A DNA stretch of 64,000 nucleotides. Source: Lunularia cruciata. Taxonomy: Eukaryota > Streptophyta > Marchantiopsida > Lunulariales > Lunulariaceae. The position numbers and the translations under genes are program-made. The notes beneath the pieces were generated by a model that was not told where the DNA came from, ran no database searches, and saw only the letters and a program-made list of their open reading frames with translations. Positions 25,326 to 38,729 of the stretch are shown piece by piece. The DNA lies in contig OX419756.1 in assembly GCA_948567375.1 (NCBI GenBank), positions 70,570,333 through 70,634,332 of the forward strand, written 5' to 3'. The number at the start of each line of letters is the position of its first letter. Positions within the stretch are counted from its first letter, which is position 1.

Positions 25326-27692
25326 TGTTTGGCACTTTCCGGCTTCGGAAGAATCGTCATTGCACACAGATTGTTTTAGACAAGGATTCAGAGTAATGAA
25401 ACCGGGTGCCTTAAGATCAGCGAGGCATATGACAAAGCCCGTCTTCTTGAATCCATGACTGTGATTTACATCCGAATAGTGTTTCTCTAAAGTGCAAACC
25501 TTCTTCCGAGACTACTCTATCATAGGTAATTCTTGTTTCTATTCTCGTAGGAATGTATGATCGTTTTGATGCTCACATGCTACTGGTAGTTTCTGTATCA
25601 AAGTCTCCTCTATCTCACTACTTTCGATTACTTTATCACAAAAAGTCAACAACTTCAAGTTCGATTAACGCCCAAGAGAGTTTTTGTCTTTGATGCTTTT
25701 GCCTTTTACATCTCTATGAGCAGATGTTGAGACTTCGAAGAGGGAATGAAACTATTCTTGTTTAGTTACGAACTTCGCAGTTCCAGATAAGCAATCGATC
25801 AGGAACCTAATGGATTGATGATCTTTTGACAAATTTACCCTGTCTTTCAAGCATTAACACGGTGGCAAGAGTGATGGATTCTACGAAGCCTTCATACGGT
25901 TTGCGTTTCAGGTGTTTGTTCAGTCTCTTTCTCTAAGTGAAGATACCCTACGTTCGTTATCACAAGAAGAAAACTTCGTTAATTACTGAATAGAACTTTT
26001 AGCTGGAGCTTACGTTGACACTTGATCTCGAAGAGTCTAAGTTAGAGGTAATATGCCAAATGCAGTATGTGATTAGAACACCTATTCCTGGGGAATCCAA
26101 TGATTCAACCCGCAACTGCAACCGAACACACGTCCGGGGAATACCAGTTTTTACCAGCTGTGCTCTACACCTCGGTAGAGTTGGAGTTTCACCAAGACTT
26201 CAAGCCGTCAGTGACGGTCGGGAAGGCACAAGCCTTGGGATGGTCGAGAGGTCACCACGTGGCAGAAGCCTCCAAGAGCATCTATTTGTCAACAGTTCCA
26301 AGCCTAGATGACGAACTCGTTTGACCAACCGTTCGGATGGACACCAGGATTGTGGCTCGTCGTGTCGGGATAAACTCGAGGTTCTATGTTGAATGTTCCA
26401 ACTAAGGCATCAAATTTTCACCTCAGATTTTACGGATTCGACCACCTTATGAATGAAATGCAGAACTGTAAACACGAAAATTTTAACTTTTGCCAGAGCT
26501 ACAGTAGATCTTCGTAAAAGGGGAAATTGGCGTCACCGGTAAATTGCTGCAGTTTTAATCTATATGGTAAAAAATAATTTTTCGTTTGGTTGGGGGTGAG
26601 TAGATAGTGAAGGCACAGAATATACCTACTTCTGTCTGACTATCTAATCAAACCTAATTCTTGGTGGTACCTGGTGCCTCTAACAGTGTCCCCGGAAGTT
26701 TCTGGCCAGCAATTAACTAATTATGTTGACACTTCTTAATAGTTAATCTACTGCCTGATCGAGAGTTACCCCAGAGAGTAGTTGTCCTAAGAGTTTCGTT
26801 ATTGAGGAAATTCATCCCAATTCATAGCACTGCAATTTCATAAATGCTAGTGACCTAGAACACTGAGTTCTTCTAATGTGATACGTGAATTAGAGTCAAT
26901 TTAATACGTCACTTGAGAGCAGAACAAGAAGAGAGACAAAAAGATAAAATGTGCAAAAGGAAGTTCAACAATCTCGTTTTGAGACTCCGAGAAGAGAATC
27001 CTATGCAACATGTTCAAATATCTGGCCAGCTATTAACATGGAATCTGCCCATGCTGGCATTCCCCTATAATATCATTAATGAAATTCTATAAAATCATCC
27101 CGGTTCTGAACAAATTGACACATACCAAAGTACTACCCGAATCCAAGATTACTGTAGGTTAGAGAATGAGAATCATGGAAAAATAGAAAGAAAACTGAAT
27201 TCATTTTACAGTAAGTAGATAAACAAGACCAGTGTAGTTTAGAGAAAGAAAGAAATGACAGAAGAGAAAAATGACTAACGTCACTGTACAGTAATTTGAT
27301 TAGTGGAGTGGTTAGTGAAATCAAGGCCCTTAAGTGGAGCGGGACGAGGGCCTTTCCTTTCATTTCAGTAGGACAGATTTCTGATTCTGATGCTATTGTA
27401 GCTTAGCTCCATTTTACCTCTTAGTTTTTAGCCCTATTCTACCTCCTAGGTTTTATCCTCGTTGGGCTTGACGGGGTCTCCCCAGTTTTCTTGAGGAGAA
27501 GAAGAATTCCAAAAGTCTTTGATCGGCACTAGTGGCAGCGAACGACGATCTGGAGAGGTTTTGTTGCATCTTGCTGACTGAACAGATCTACGACGCTTTG
27601 TGAATAGATCGCGGATTCGAGAAGCGCGATTGAGGTCGTGAGGTTGCTATCGATTCAAGTTTTGTGAGAGTGTACGGGTTGTGGAGGGAGCA
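25326..27692. other. Spacer between UXT and FAX-like gene
   Basis: No gene was recognised. A 74-codon plus-strand frame at 26100-26324 (within a CpG-richer patch, overlapping a 98-codon frame from 26015) has no family resemblance I can name. 26560-27400 is AT-rich with scattered purine-rich runs. 27480-27692 becomes more GC-rich and probably holds the FAX promoter and 5' UTR. Confidence 0.4.
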
Positions 27693-30600
27693 ATGGAGAC
27701 GATAGCGGCTTTGGCCGCAACTTCTTCAGCTGTGGTTTCTGCTGCTGCTGTGGGAGCGTCGTCGTCGATAACTGGAAGAAGATCTGCCCAGCAGCCGAGA
27801 CTTTCTTGCAACTTCGGAGGCGTGGTGGCTTCTGGGTCCAGGAGAGATTTCCGAAAGCCTGCTTTTTGTAGGCGTCAGGATCCGTGTGCAGAGGCGGAGT
27901 TGAGGTTCAGTTCCTATGCATCATCCCCGCGACGAAGGTCCCTCAGATTTCGAGCTCAGTCGCAGGATGCGGCAGGAAATGTAAGTACAGATGTCGTTCT
28001 TTCAAGAATGAAACATAGCTGTAGTTATTTTACACAGTTCCGCTATAGCTCACAAGGCTCTCGGTTTTCGGCGGAACAGTTTGATAAAAAACGTATTGCT
28101 TGAGCTAGTTACCGACTACGTAGATATAGCATGAGACTAGCCTTTGCAAGGAACCGAGCCAGAAACTTCTTGAGCCTAGCAAGTCCTTTGATTGTTGATG
28201 GATTAGTCTTTGGAACGTAATTCTAGTTTCCGAGAAGAACTTCAGGAGTCTTTATTGGACAGTGCTCCGGGGACCGACCACATCTCTCAGAGCAACGTCT
28301 TCTCTCCTAGTGGTTGGCGTTTTCTTTCTCGTTTGTTGTTTAAGATGTGTACCTAGAACTTATGACATACCTTGGAAAATTGCTCCAATCAAGGTATTCG
28401 AAGCATGCGGTCTAGCCTACACCGTAGTTTGTAACTGTTTTAAGGTTGGTAGGGACAAACTTAATTGTACTTTGCCTCGGTTTTTAGCTGGTGGGATTCA
28501 CGAAGAGGACGCCACTCTTTGTTCCACTCAAATGACGGTGATTCAATGGAGGACTTTCATCTTTCGGAATGTCAAAGTTGGAATCTTATCACCTCTGCAT
28601 TGCTGCAATGCCGTTATTCTTCAGCTCATACCCGGGCGATAAGTAGAAGTTCGTCATATTTGAGGATTCAACTTTCCACCTTATGCAGGAAGTTAAATTG
28701 GAGGAGGTCGTTCAGGAGCTCGAGAAGCAAGCTGAAGAGTCGAAAGAAGCTTACAGTGAAGCTGTTGATGCACTAAAGGACGAGACGCTTAAGGTCCAGG
28801 ATTCAGCAAAGACAGCTTTTGATCCTTCTGCAGAAAAAGCAATCGAAGTTTTGAGGGATACCACCGAAAAGCTGAGGGAAGAAGCTGAAAAGGCTAGGGC
28901 AATCTTAACAGCGACAGCGCTGGAGACCGCTGAGTTGGGTAAGTCGAATTTGAACCTTCTGGCTGAGAATGCACCGGACGGTCCAATCAAGGAGGTTGCA
29001 GAATCAGCTGTGGATGCTCATCTGTCGGAGAAAACGAAGAAAGGAGCTAAAATTCACGACTTTTGTCTCGGTATCCCTTATGGTGAGTCCTCGACTATTG
29101 TTCGTCTGGTGTTTTATCATGAATTTGGAGTTGTCTTGTACCGCTTGTGGGCCTATGAAGAGTGCTGACCGTTGCCGGAAAAAAAGAAGGGCATGTAACT
29201 TGCCGGACTCAATAAATTTGACATCCGGATTATCGACTGTTCCCCTATGTTTGAAACAACCTTATCGCACATGCTAGGATCCTCCATACCTGGAAGAGTG
29301 GAAGGTGACTTCCCTTCTTGCTGTCTTTCCCTACCCGTTAGTGAACCTTGGCATAAGGGAACCATTTCATGGTATTGGCTGCTGTGTAGCTGCAAGGCAT
29401 CTTATACAATGAAGCAATCAAGTCCAGGTCGACCACTTCTGTTTGAAGCGATGCTAATTGACGGACATTTTGTCTCCCTCCATTTTCGAGGTTCAGAATA
29501 GTACATGTTTGTCTTTATGCCTACTGACGCTACAAGTAAAATTGTGGATTCGAAACCTGCTTTGAGCTCAAATATTGAAATAACCCCCAGTAGTATGTGT
29601 TACTAATGCCTCTTAAGGTCACACAGCCAATGGTCTCAAGTGATCGCTTATTCTACTTGTCATTTGATTATTATTTACTTATGGGTTCTCAGAAATTCAC
29701 AAGGTTTGCTAGTAGGTTGTTACTGATGAGAATAAGACGGACATTGTCAGGTGGCATGCTAGTTGGTGGAGGTCTTCTTTGGTTTATTCTCACGGGGAGC
29801 ACAGCAGCTATCCGCTTTGGAGTTATTCTGGGAGGAGTTCTTCTGGCTCTCAGTGTGTCGAGTTTGAAAGTGTGGAAACAGGGAAAGTCATCTTTGCCTT
29901 ACATCCAGGGTCAAGCCGGTAAGGGCCTTGCTTTTCTTAAATCACTGCTGGACGGAAGATGTCCTAAAAATTGTCGAGTCAGTTGAGGTATATTGGTTTC
30001 TTTGACATTGTTGTTACTTGATGGCCATCGAATAACCATCTGAGTATGGGAGACTTATCTCAGCTCAGTGGATAAGGACAAAGTTAAAGATCAGATGCAC
30101 ATGGATTGTCTTGATCGTGAATGAAGATTCTCTCAGACGTCTTTGTTCGCATGGGCATGGCGTTCATGCTCCACAAGCTTCTAATTGGAATTATTACCTA
30201 TATTTTGTCAATGACGAAACTCTGTTGATACTCTTGTGTGGCCATGTCAGCTATCGCGGCAATCATCTTCATCAAAGACTCCCGGAAATTTCTAGCGGTA
30301 TGAGCTTCTGATTACTCCATTGTCCTGACAAAATTATGAGATAATTGCTGTAGGCAAATTTTTGAATATCTGCTCTATCTGTTCTAGAAACTTCGGAAAA
30401 TATCTTACAAGAGCACCTTCAGAAGAGGCAGGGTTTCGTATGTCAAGTGCGAATCTTTATCGACATTCTTTCTCTCCAGTTTGCTTGTGGATATATCTTG
30501 ATTGCAGTTCTGAAACTCTTCCCGCTATTCGACTCTGAATTTCCCCTTTTGCTGGAATCATTTGACTTGCTGCGTTACCAGTTTTAGGCCCTCGAAATAA

Positions 30601-30898
30601 GTGGGAGTTGTTGTGTCCTTTTTCAGACTGGGGGCTTCTTCCCACCGGCAGTTTCAGCATTGGCCAGGTAAACGCTACGTCTTGCCATGCAAGTGTCATT
30701 TTAGATGAACCACCCCCTGTTTGCCAATCACGTTGTGTTGCAAATGGCTTGTTACACGGAAATGCGTTAGGTGGGCTAACATCCTCACTCATGTTTGGTT
30801 ACAGCGGTGCAATGTTGGCGTTTTATGCGTACGTATACCTGTCCGGAGGAAACCCACCCAAAAAGGAGAACGCAACAGAGACAGCAGTGACAGCTTGA
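27693..30898 (+). CDS. FAX-like plastid fatty-acid exporter with coiled-coil N-domain
   Basis: FAX proteins (Tmemb_14 family) sit in the chloroplast inner envelope and move fatty acids out of the plastid. Six exons: 27693-27980, 28689-29082, 29751-29918, 30251-30297, 30627-30667, 30805-30898, making 1032 nt (343 residues plus stop). Residues 1-75 are rich in Ser, Ala and Arg and poor in acidic residues, as in a transit peptide. Residues about 97-200 form a long charged amphipathic helix (for example EVVQELEKQAEESKEAYSEA). KIHDFCLGIPYGG at 217-229 is the family entry motif. About four hydrophobic helices follow, ending with YLSGGNPPKKEN. The added helical domain resembles the FAX3-type branch and not FAX1. 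The first in-frame ATG is 27693. Exon 1 to exon 2 spans a 708-bp intron, so a short skipped exon cannot be excluded. Confidence 0.92.
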
Positions 30899-33800
30899 AA
30901 AACCAATTATTGAGTTCCCGTTCAGTTTTAGAAGCGGGTGGAGGGACCTGTGGCAATGAAGGAACATCAAATTCATTCAGGTTTGGTTCTCAAATATATA
31001 AAGCTGGTCCCTTTTTAATATAAAATAATGTGCTCACTATTCGTCTTCGGTAGATTGAGTGGTGAAAAAGGTAGCTGATGCTGTGAGCCCGTAGGTTTAG
31101 GTGCACGTAGAATTTATTACATCGATGCCTTACTATGCACTTTAGGCTTAAACGAATGTGGAGTACAGCAAGTTTTGATAGACTGGCTACGAGCTGGTAG
31201 AGAAGTGTCATATAATCAGGTAGAAAATGGTACAATGGGACCTATTTGTGTTTCATTCCTGCACAGATATGTATTCATCCTTCGCCAATACTAAAGGCGG
31301 GTACCCATTCAGCTTGTGGGTTGGGTCCCAGCCAACAATTTCTTCGGTCAAAAATAGTATTCCTGTTTCAGGTCGTTCTATTTTGTCTCCATCATTTATT
31401 GAAGTTGCAGTTTATTGTTGACTTTTTGTTCGTCAACTAATTAATCCTTTAGTAGGACCATGTATATTTCCCCTAGTGAAACGACGCGATACATTTGTGT
31501 ACATCACAGGGAACCAAGATCAAACATGATTAGTATTGAGGAAGAAACCGTCCCATGTTTATGACGGATTATTGGTATGTTCTTGCTTTATGGCTGAAGC
31601 GTCCCGTTCAATAAGAGGATCACATACAACATCATCTTCGGCAAAGGTATCCTTTTCCTCTGAAAGATTGCAATGACCTTTCTTCAGAACATGCATAACG
31701 AGTTCTAAATGTGTTATTATTAAGAGTTTCATTCGAGTCCTTATCTAAATTCAAGGTTCGTCATGTTATCCCCTAACTTCCAAGTTACCTACGTTTAAAT
31801 TCCCTCCATAGACTCCAGTGTCTCATCTCTTTGCAAACTCTGCGCAGATCACTTCTCTTATACCATCCACGAAGTGACTATCTTATCATAGTACTGGACA
31901 CTTCCGTAGATCTCGATGGTAGTTACATTAGCTACTGTATTTTGTTTTATGTATCTCGTTCCACAACTAATTACTTAACATCATGGTTTTAGTCTCCTAG
32001 TGTAGCCATCATTTACGCTTTATCCAAGAAAATCTCAAGAGAATTAATTGCAAAGATACAAGAAGAAATTAAAAGGTGAACTTTTAATTGGAATTCTCTA
32101 GAAACTTACTTGCACAGATGTTGTGAAGAAAAATTGGAAGGTTCATTCTTAAATGAGTGTGAGCTTGGCTTGAAATCTTCTCAGAAGAATATGTAGTTCT
32201 AGTCGAACAAGCAAGCAAGCTCCAGCACACACTGTGTGCCAGCACATGGTTCGCTTGAGTTTCCCGGGATTTCATTCTTCTCCATTTCCATTCTGGCTTT
32301 CCATAAGTTATAAGATATTGACGGAAGTGGACTAATTTTAAATGAAATAGTACGGATTTAATACAGGATTTTATGGAATAAGAAGATAAATAAACACTTT
32401 TAATATGATTGCACATTTTGCCATTTTTGTGTGGATCGATCACTAGCATCGATGGTGTCTATATATGTAATTTTGTATGGATAAAATTTTACTTTTGAAC
32501 AAATTAAAATATTTAAAAATTGGAAAGAATGGTAATCAGAGTCACTCCGATTTCATAATCTTGGATTGGAATTCATGCCATTAGTGGTATAGACAGTTGC
32601 TTGGTATTTGTAATCTGGATTTGAATGCATTTCCTTCATAGTATACATTGGAAGAGTATTATTAATTCATCAAAATTAAAAATCTCTGTTCAAATTGATA
32701 TGATAAAAGAAAAAGAAATGACATCCGTTGCATTAAAGCTCATTCCAATGGAACCCGGAGATTGAAAGATGAAGGTGTTTATGTGTGGTGGTGAATTCCT
32801 ATGAGCTCTGCATACTCAATCGAAATTCGTCCACTCAAAGATGGACTGGAGGAGTGCTTGAATATTGTATCACTTGTGCTCTAACTTACTTTTATTCCTA
32901 CAATTATAAGCAAAAATTTGTTGGCCAAAGATAGATTTTGGATGAATTTATAACCTTGAAGTTAGACCGTAGATTATTCAAGTGAACTAAGCATTATCAC
33001 TCAATCCTATTCAAGCTAAAATTAACAAGAAACCTATAGCGAAGAGCAACATGATCAAAAAATTGATGAAAAATATGAAGAAATTCTTTAAAAAATGAAC
33101 CAGAAACCCTTTATAAAATGTGGACTAGATACATATCTAGTCCTCTGATTATAAGTCCAAAGAAGTATGGAAAGATAAATATCAACTTGAAGCAATTAAA
33201 GGTATTAAAGGAATTCTCATTGAAGAAGAAAATGGGTAAAACCTAGAGTGCATACTTTATCAGAAAATTATGAAGTGAAACTAATACCTTACTTTCTTTG
33301 TGTACCTAGTACACAATAATTAATAGAAAACTGGATAAATAGATAAGCCATACTATACAATCTACTCTTTATTTGAATTTTTTGGTGTGAAATTACATGT
33401 GAAAGAATACATTATAATATATATTCTAATTTATGTTTAAATTTTCTAGTGTAAAATTTACTTGTTACTAGATAGAGCTCTGTATATATGGATAAATTTT
33501 GGTATCAATAAGTATGTAATAAAGTATACACTTTGGCAGAGGTTTTAATGTGGTAGTATACTTTATGTTCATATGCATTACTTTCAATTTGCAATCAAAA
33601 GAACAATGAAACTAGATCCATCAAAGTCTTTGATGAATTACATAGATAATTTATGATAAAATCACATTTTTATTATAGTCTATATTATGCTAAAAATCCA
33701 TATCACTATTAGCTCTTAGTTAGTTATAAGTGGATATACAAATTACTCTACTAACCCATTTCCTTGGTATATTCTGAAAAGAACTTCTTATATCACTCTC

Positions 33801-36800
33801 TAGGAAAAAAATCTAAGATGATAACCTCTAAGTTAGGTGCACACAAAGACTATTGTAACAGGGAGTACACAAAGACTTCTCCAAAATGAAGTCCAAAAGT
33901 AAGATATTGTAAAGTTTCACTCTTCTTTCTTTAAATACCAAATCTTTATCACAAAGTAGTCATCATTCCTCATCTAGATTGATGTTATTGTATGTAAGAC
34001 AAACACAACTAACAAACTCTCTCTCTCTCCTTTATTGAATAGTTACCACAAAGGAAAATAAGCATCCTCTTATATGGATTGATGACATGTCATATAAGAC
34101 AAACAAAACTAAGACACTAATCAAAGACTTCACATGCAAGTCTTGATCAACTCCGCTTATCTTCACTTGCAAGTTACTGTTAACTTCATTTTAAGTCTAC
34201 ACTTAACTTCAATCATAAGCTACTCTTTATTTCACCTAGAAGTCTACACTTAACTTCACCACAAGTTTTCATCAACTAAATTAATAGCCAAAATCCTAAA
34301 CTAGATGAGATTTCTCCTTCTAGTTTTGAGTTATAACCAAATATTATTATAAATCTCCCCCATTTAAGTTATGCCATCCTTGTTATATAATTGTTCATAC
34401 ACTATAACTTTCAATAATACATTAGTTACATGAGTTGAAATATCACACATTACTTCATATATTGATATCTTTTCTATTGGACTTAAGTTTTTGATGGCAA
34501 CCATGTGTTTTTTTCTTTCTTGTACATGTTGCCATTTTCTTTGATGAACACACATACACACACATAATATGGATTTCTATATATTCTCTCCAAAAGAACT
34601 ATTGAGCTATCAAGCAAAAAATGGTCATATAGAAGCACATCAAATAAATAAAGAAAGTGGAATAGAGAAAGAAAAATATACTCTTATATAGTCACTATTT
34701 TATTGGCAAAAGAATAGAGAAAGAAAAATATGCCCTTTTATAGTCACTATTTTATTGGCAGTAGAATAGAGAAAGAAAAATATGCCCTTATATAGTCACT
34801 ATTTTATTGGCACATGTAACCATTTTTCTTGGTGAACATGCATATACACATATTATAATAGGACTTTCTAGATATCCCCTCCAAAAGGGAATTGTCATGT
34901 CATGAAGATTTAAAACTTTATATAATTAGTACTACCATCATAAATCAAGACATCAATTGAAATGCTCAATGGAAAAGTCCACTCATATCTTAAGTTAAGG
35001 CTCCTTGCTCTAGAGGATGTAAGTTCAACATCTTGGTCAAATCATACCACTATTGGAAGAAAGAACTACTATTTCATATTAAATTCATGAAATATCCTTA
35101 TCCAAATTAATATCTTCCTTTCTTATTTCATTGTGTGAATACTACAAGGAACAAAATAATAGATAAGTACATGCCCCTCAACAAATCACTAATTCAATCC
35201 ATGACATCTCTCAAAATTTTCCTTATATACTTACTAGGGTAGACCCTATGCATCATGCAAGTGTACAAAAGCACCAATATATTATTATTGGGACCTTAGT
35301 AACGTAATGCAAATAATAACAGCTATAAATATTTAAAAAGACATGAAAATAGGTTGTGTACTATATAACAATGGTTTTCATATCTTGCAATGTGTTGAAA
35401 TAAATTGAGCTTTTAATTGTACACAATTTCAGTTTTAGGAGCTTGAGTCCGGTTGCTATGTCTTGGTCTTTGTTGTCATTGTTTGTCCTTGAGCTATAGC
35501 TTTCTCATTTTGTGCTATGGTTTTCTCACTACAATCATGGTTTTGCCTTGAAATGATACCTTCGTTTCCAAGATGGCAATGTATCACAAAATTTATGATA
35601 TGCAACCTATATGTAGATGTGATAGGTGATCAAGTTTAGACATACACGAGTTACACAATGATATGCAATAAATATGATGGTGTGGATGTGCATTTATGGA
35701 TCATTATAATGAGGAATTATAGTGACTATTAACTACAATGAGCAATTTTTGTTGGATAGTATCAATCTCCTTGGACCAGCTTCCTTCTCTTCTATATGCA
35801 TGCATAACTTGTTGTGATTTGATACACACAAGTGTTGTAAAGAGAAAGGATTCTCCAATTTTACCATTTGTATGGCTTCTTCCAATCATAAAAGTATAGA
35901 TGGCTTCTTCTAGTTGCTTAGTTTCTCTTAATATTATCTCTATCTTTTCTTAACATACTTATTAACAAAATTAATGCACTTTTGCTTCTCCTTTATAGAT
36001 GCATGGAATTTACTTAATTTGAATTATCTATAAGACTACTTTGGAATGGTGTGAGATAGCTCTCTATCAGATTTTTTTTTCTAGCTTTGCAACATAATCT
36101 TATGTTTCTTTTATTATATTGATGAATTAAACTTGAGATGCTAAGATTTTCTTAAAATCTCTCTTATAAAAAAATTAGGTGAATAAAAACATACTTCCTC
36201 CACTATAATGCATTGTAAAATCTTGACCAAAATTGTACATTGAATTTACTTGCAAAAAATATGATTTTGTTATTGCATCTTGAATATTGACGGTGCAAAA
36301 ATATTACTCATAATAATTTTGAAAATTGTTGTCTACTCCTCTTGTAGTGCACTTCACAATGGATAGTTCTAGCTTGGGAAAATAGATATAATTATCCTTT
36401 TCATAATAAAACTACTCACCTTGGTTGTTAACCATGGGCTTCCAATAATCAAGGGGGATGCTCAATCTCTTCTTGCATTGCTTGAATAGTATAGTTATTT
36501 ATTGTTTTTGTGCTATTGATATGACAATCCTCATTAGAGTTAAGAGAAATCAAAGTCTAAAGCATAATTTAAATAACATATGTCCATGTTATAAATAATA
36601 GAGATTTATCTAACAAAAGGTTAGTATTCAGTATAAGTATATTCTTCTAGAAAGTCTAACCAGAATAGGATATTATGAATTGACGAACCTGGTAATCAAA
36701 CATGACACAAATACCAAAAATCTATTGATTCTGAGATTTTTATTCAAGAGTATTATAGTCTCCGCAAATTCCATTCATATTCTTATCATATTCTAATATC

Positions 36801-38729
36801 AATGTAGAAATTTATAAATTTATAATTTACAAAATTTTAATAAGAGAAGGAGTTGAGGATGATGGAAGAGAAGATAATATATAAGCTAAGACAAATAGAA
36901 AGGCAAAATTAAAATTTTATGGATGAAGTTAAGTACACATAGTACTTTGAATGTACTTTGATATGGACAATGTTTTATTGTTTATACTTGAGATAGGTAC
37001 AAGCTTACTAGGAAACAAGCTTTTAACTTCCAAACAAAGCTACTCAATCCTTACGAAGGTTTATTTATACCTTATAACCAATTCTATATGATGGTCATGA
37101 GTACCTTACTCTACTATCCTTTCTTTGGAAATTTTCAAAACACCTTCCAGATATTCTCATAAAAACCTACTCCATACTTTGTAGGATATCTTCTAGTATT
37201 TTGATCACAAATTTCCAGAAGATCACGATAATAATTACTATTTTAATTTTTATAGTAACCAATTCCTTCTCATCCTTAAACCATATATTTATCTCCTAAT
37301 TTCATTTCCATAGTGTCCTCGTTCAACTCTCTCAGTATCTGAAAATGAACACTATATGTTACTAGGAGGAAATTGGACCTTTATACTATGAGAACATTGT
37401 ATCCTTCTCGTCAATTGAGCCAGGAATGTGAAGTCACTATTCGAAATCACTGTCATCAAATAAATGGAAATTTGAAATTTTCTTACGGAATGCACTTCGA
37501 AACCGAACCAAGGTTGGCAACAAGGTAAAAGAGTAGTTCTAAAGTCATCAACTAAGATTTGAAACTGCTGGATGGAGGTCCACAAAAACCTAACCAAGGT
37601 TAGCAGTAAGGTAAATCCAACTTGGTTGTGTTGGTACACAAGGGGTAAGTGGGTATGTAAAGAGTGTACTTATTAAGTGTCTCACTTAAGCAAGCAATAC
37701 AGTCATTAGAATAATCCTATACTGTGTCAAGCGTAATAATGAATTTTCAAGCATGAAAAGCTAGCCACCGGCAGAATGAACCACATAACGGAGTTCATTT
37801 TGCAACTTATACAATTTAATCCTTAAAAAAATGAGACCTTTAATAAAATAAATGTTTTTTCCTTGAACTACTTGGAGAAAAAACTTAAAAAAGGTAAATG
37901 CTCTTTCGTGCATGGCAGCCTTGAAGATAAATCTTCCCTGATGTAAATGCTTTATCTCTCATGTAGCATAACTTGGCGACAGACTTCCTATAAGGTAAAT
38001 GCTTCATGCCTTTGTATTACTTTGATATAACCTTCCATGATGTAGTGCTCTATCCTCATATAGTACTTGTAGGTACATAGGATTTTCATTATCCCTTTAT
38101 TTTTAATTATTAAATCTGGGCACCATGAAACACTATATCTTCGTCTTATCCAACTAGGGACATGTGGATTGTGAAGAGTTCCCAAAATCCATAATCCCGA
38201 GGGCCCTTATGAGTAATATCGCATGAGAATGAAGTAGGGAAAAATAGAGCCTCAAACGATTTTGAACACAAGAATTCCAGGTTATACTCTCGCATTTTGC
38301 ATGGGAAATATAGGAGATATATAGAGTTCTTTATTTGTCCTCAAGACTTTGGAATGACTCTTGGGATGAACTTCCAATAATATGTGAATGCACGATTTTC
38401 ATTCTCTTTAGCTCGTTTGCTGCCCTTCCTTTTCGTAATGATGACACAAACTCAGGTATCAAGACACTTCTTCTCGGGTACATGACGAGTAAATTTAAGG
38501 CTGACTGACAGGTTTTGTCCATCAATCTATTCTGGGTGGTTCAGGAATTCGCTTCTCAACTGACTATGACTAAATAGGTTGATAGAAACCTCGAATGGAT
38601 TCCATGATTATATATTTGAGTACCAAAACTATCTCGGAAAGATGAGCATCCTAACTACTGTAGTACATACATAGGTTAATGATGCTTCGCTTCCAAAGAT
38701 GCTTCACGTAGAATTCTTGACTAGGAGCT
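30899..38729. other. Large AT-rich gene-poor spacer (7.8 kb)
   Basis: It lies between the convergent 3' ends of the FAX-like gene (+) and PIG-N (-). From about 31500 on it is strongly AT-rich with no frame longer than about 120 codons and no recognisable exon series. It contains a tandem repeat at 34661-34812 within a diverged duplication (34525-34900). A stretch near 33060-33260 reads faintly like a decayed coding sequence but shows too many stops to call. Confidence 0.6.
34525..34900. repeat. Diverged direct repeat enclosing a 3 x 52-bp tandem array
   Basis: AATAGAGAAAGAAAAATAT.. to ..TAGTCACTATTTTATTGGCA is repeated three times with starts at 34661, 34713 and 34765 (period 52, end 34812). 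On either side an ~85-bp sequence is found in diverged form: the left copy (about 34525-34610) has GCCATTTTCTTTGATGAACA and CTCCAAAAGAA, the right copy (about 34813-34900) has ACCATTTTTCTTGGTGAACA and CTCCAAAAGGGAA. No terminal inverted repeats or coding capacity were seen. Confidence 0.8.

Noticed and set aside
28262-28680. Possible extra exon in FAX intron 1 (frame with HSNDGDSMEDF)
   Set aside because: The only good acceptor (before 28490) puts this frame out of phase with exon 1, and the exon 1 to exon 2 join is already in frame.
33060-33260. Faint reverse-transcriptase-like reading in the AT-rich spacer
   Set aside because: A few residues resembling an RT entry motif were seen, but stops are frequent and no further domain follows.
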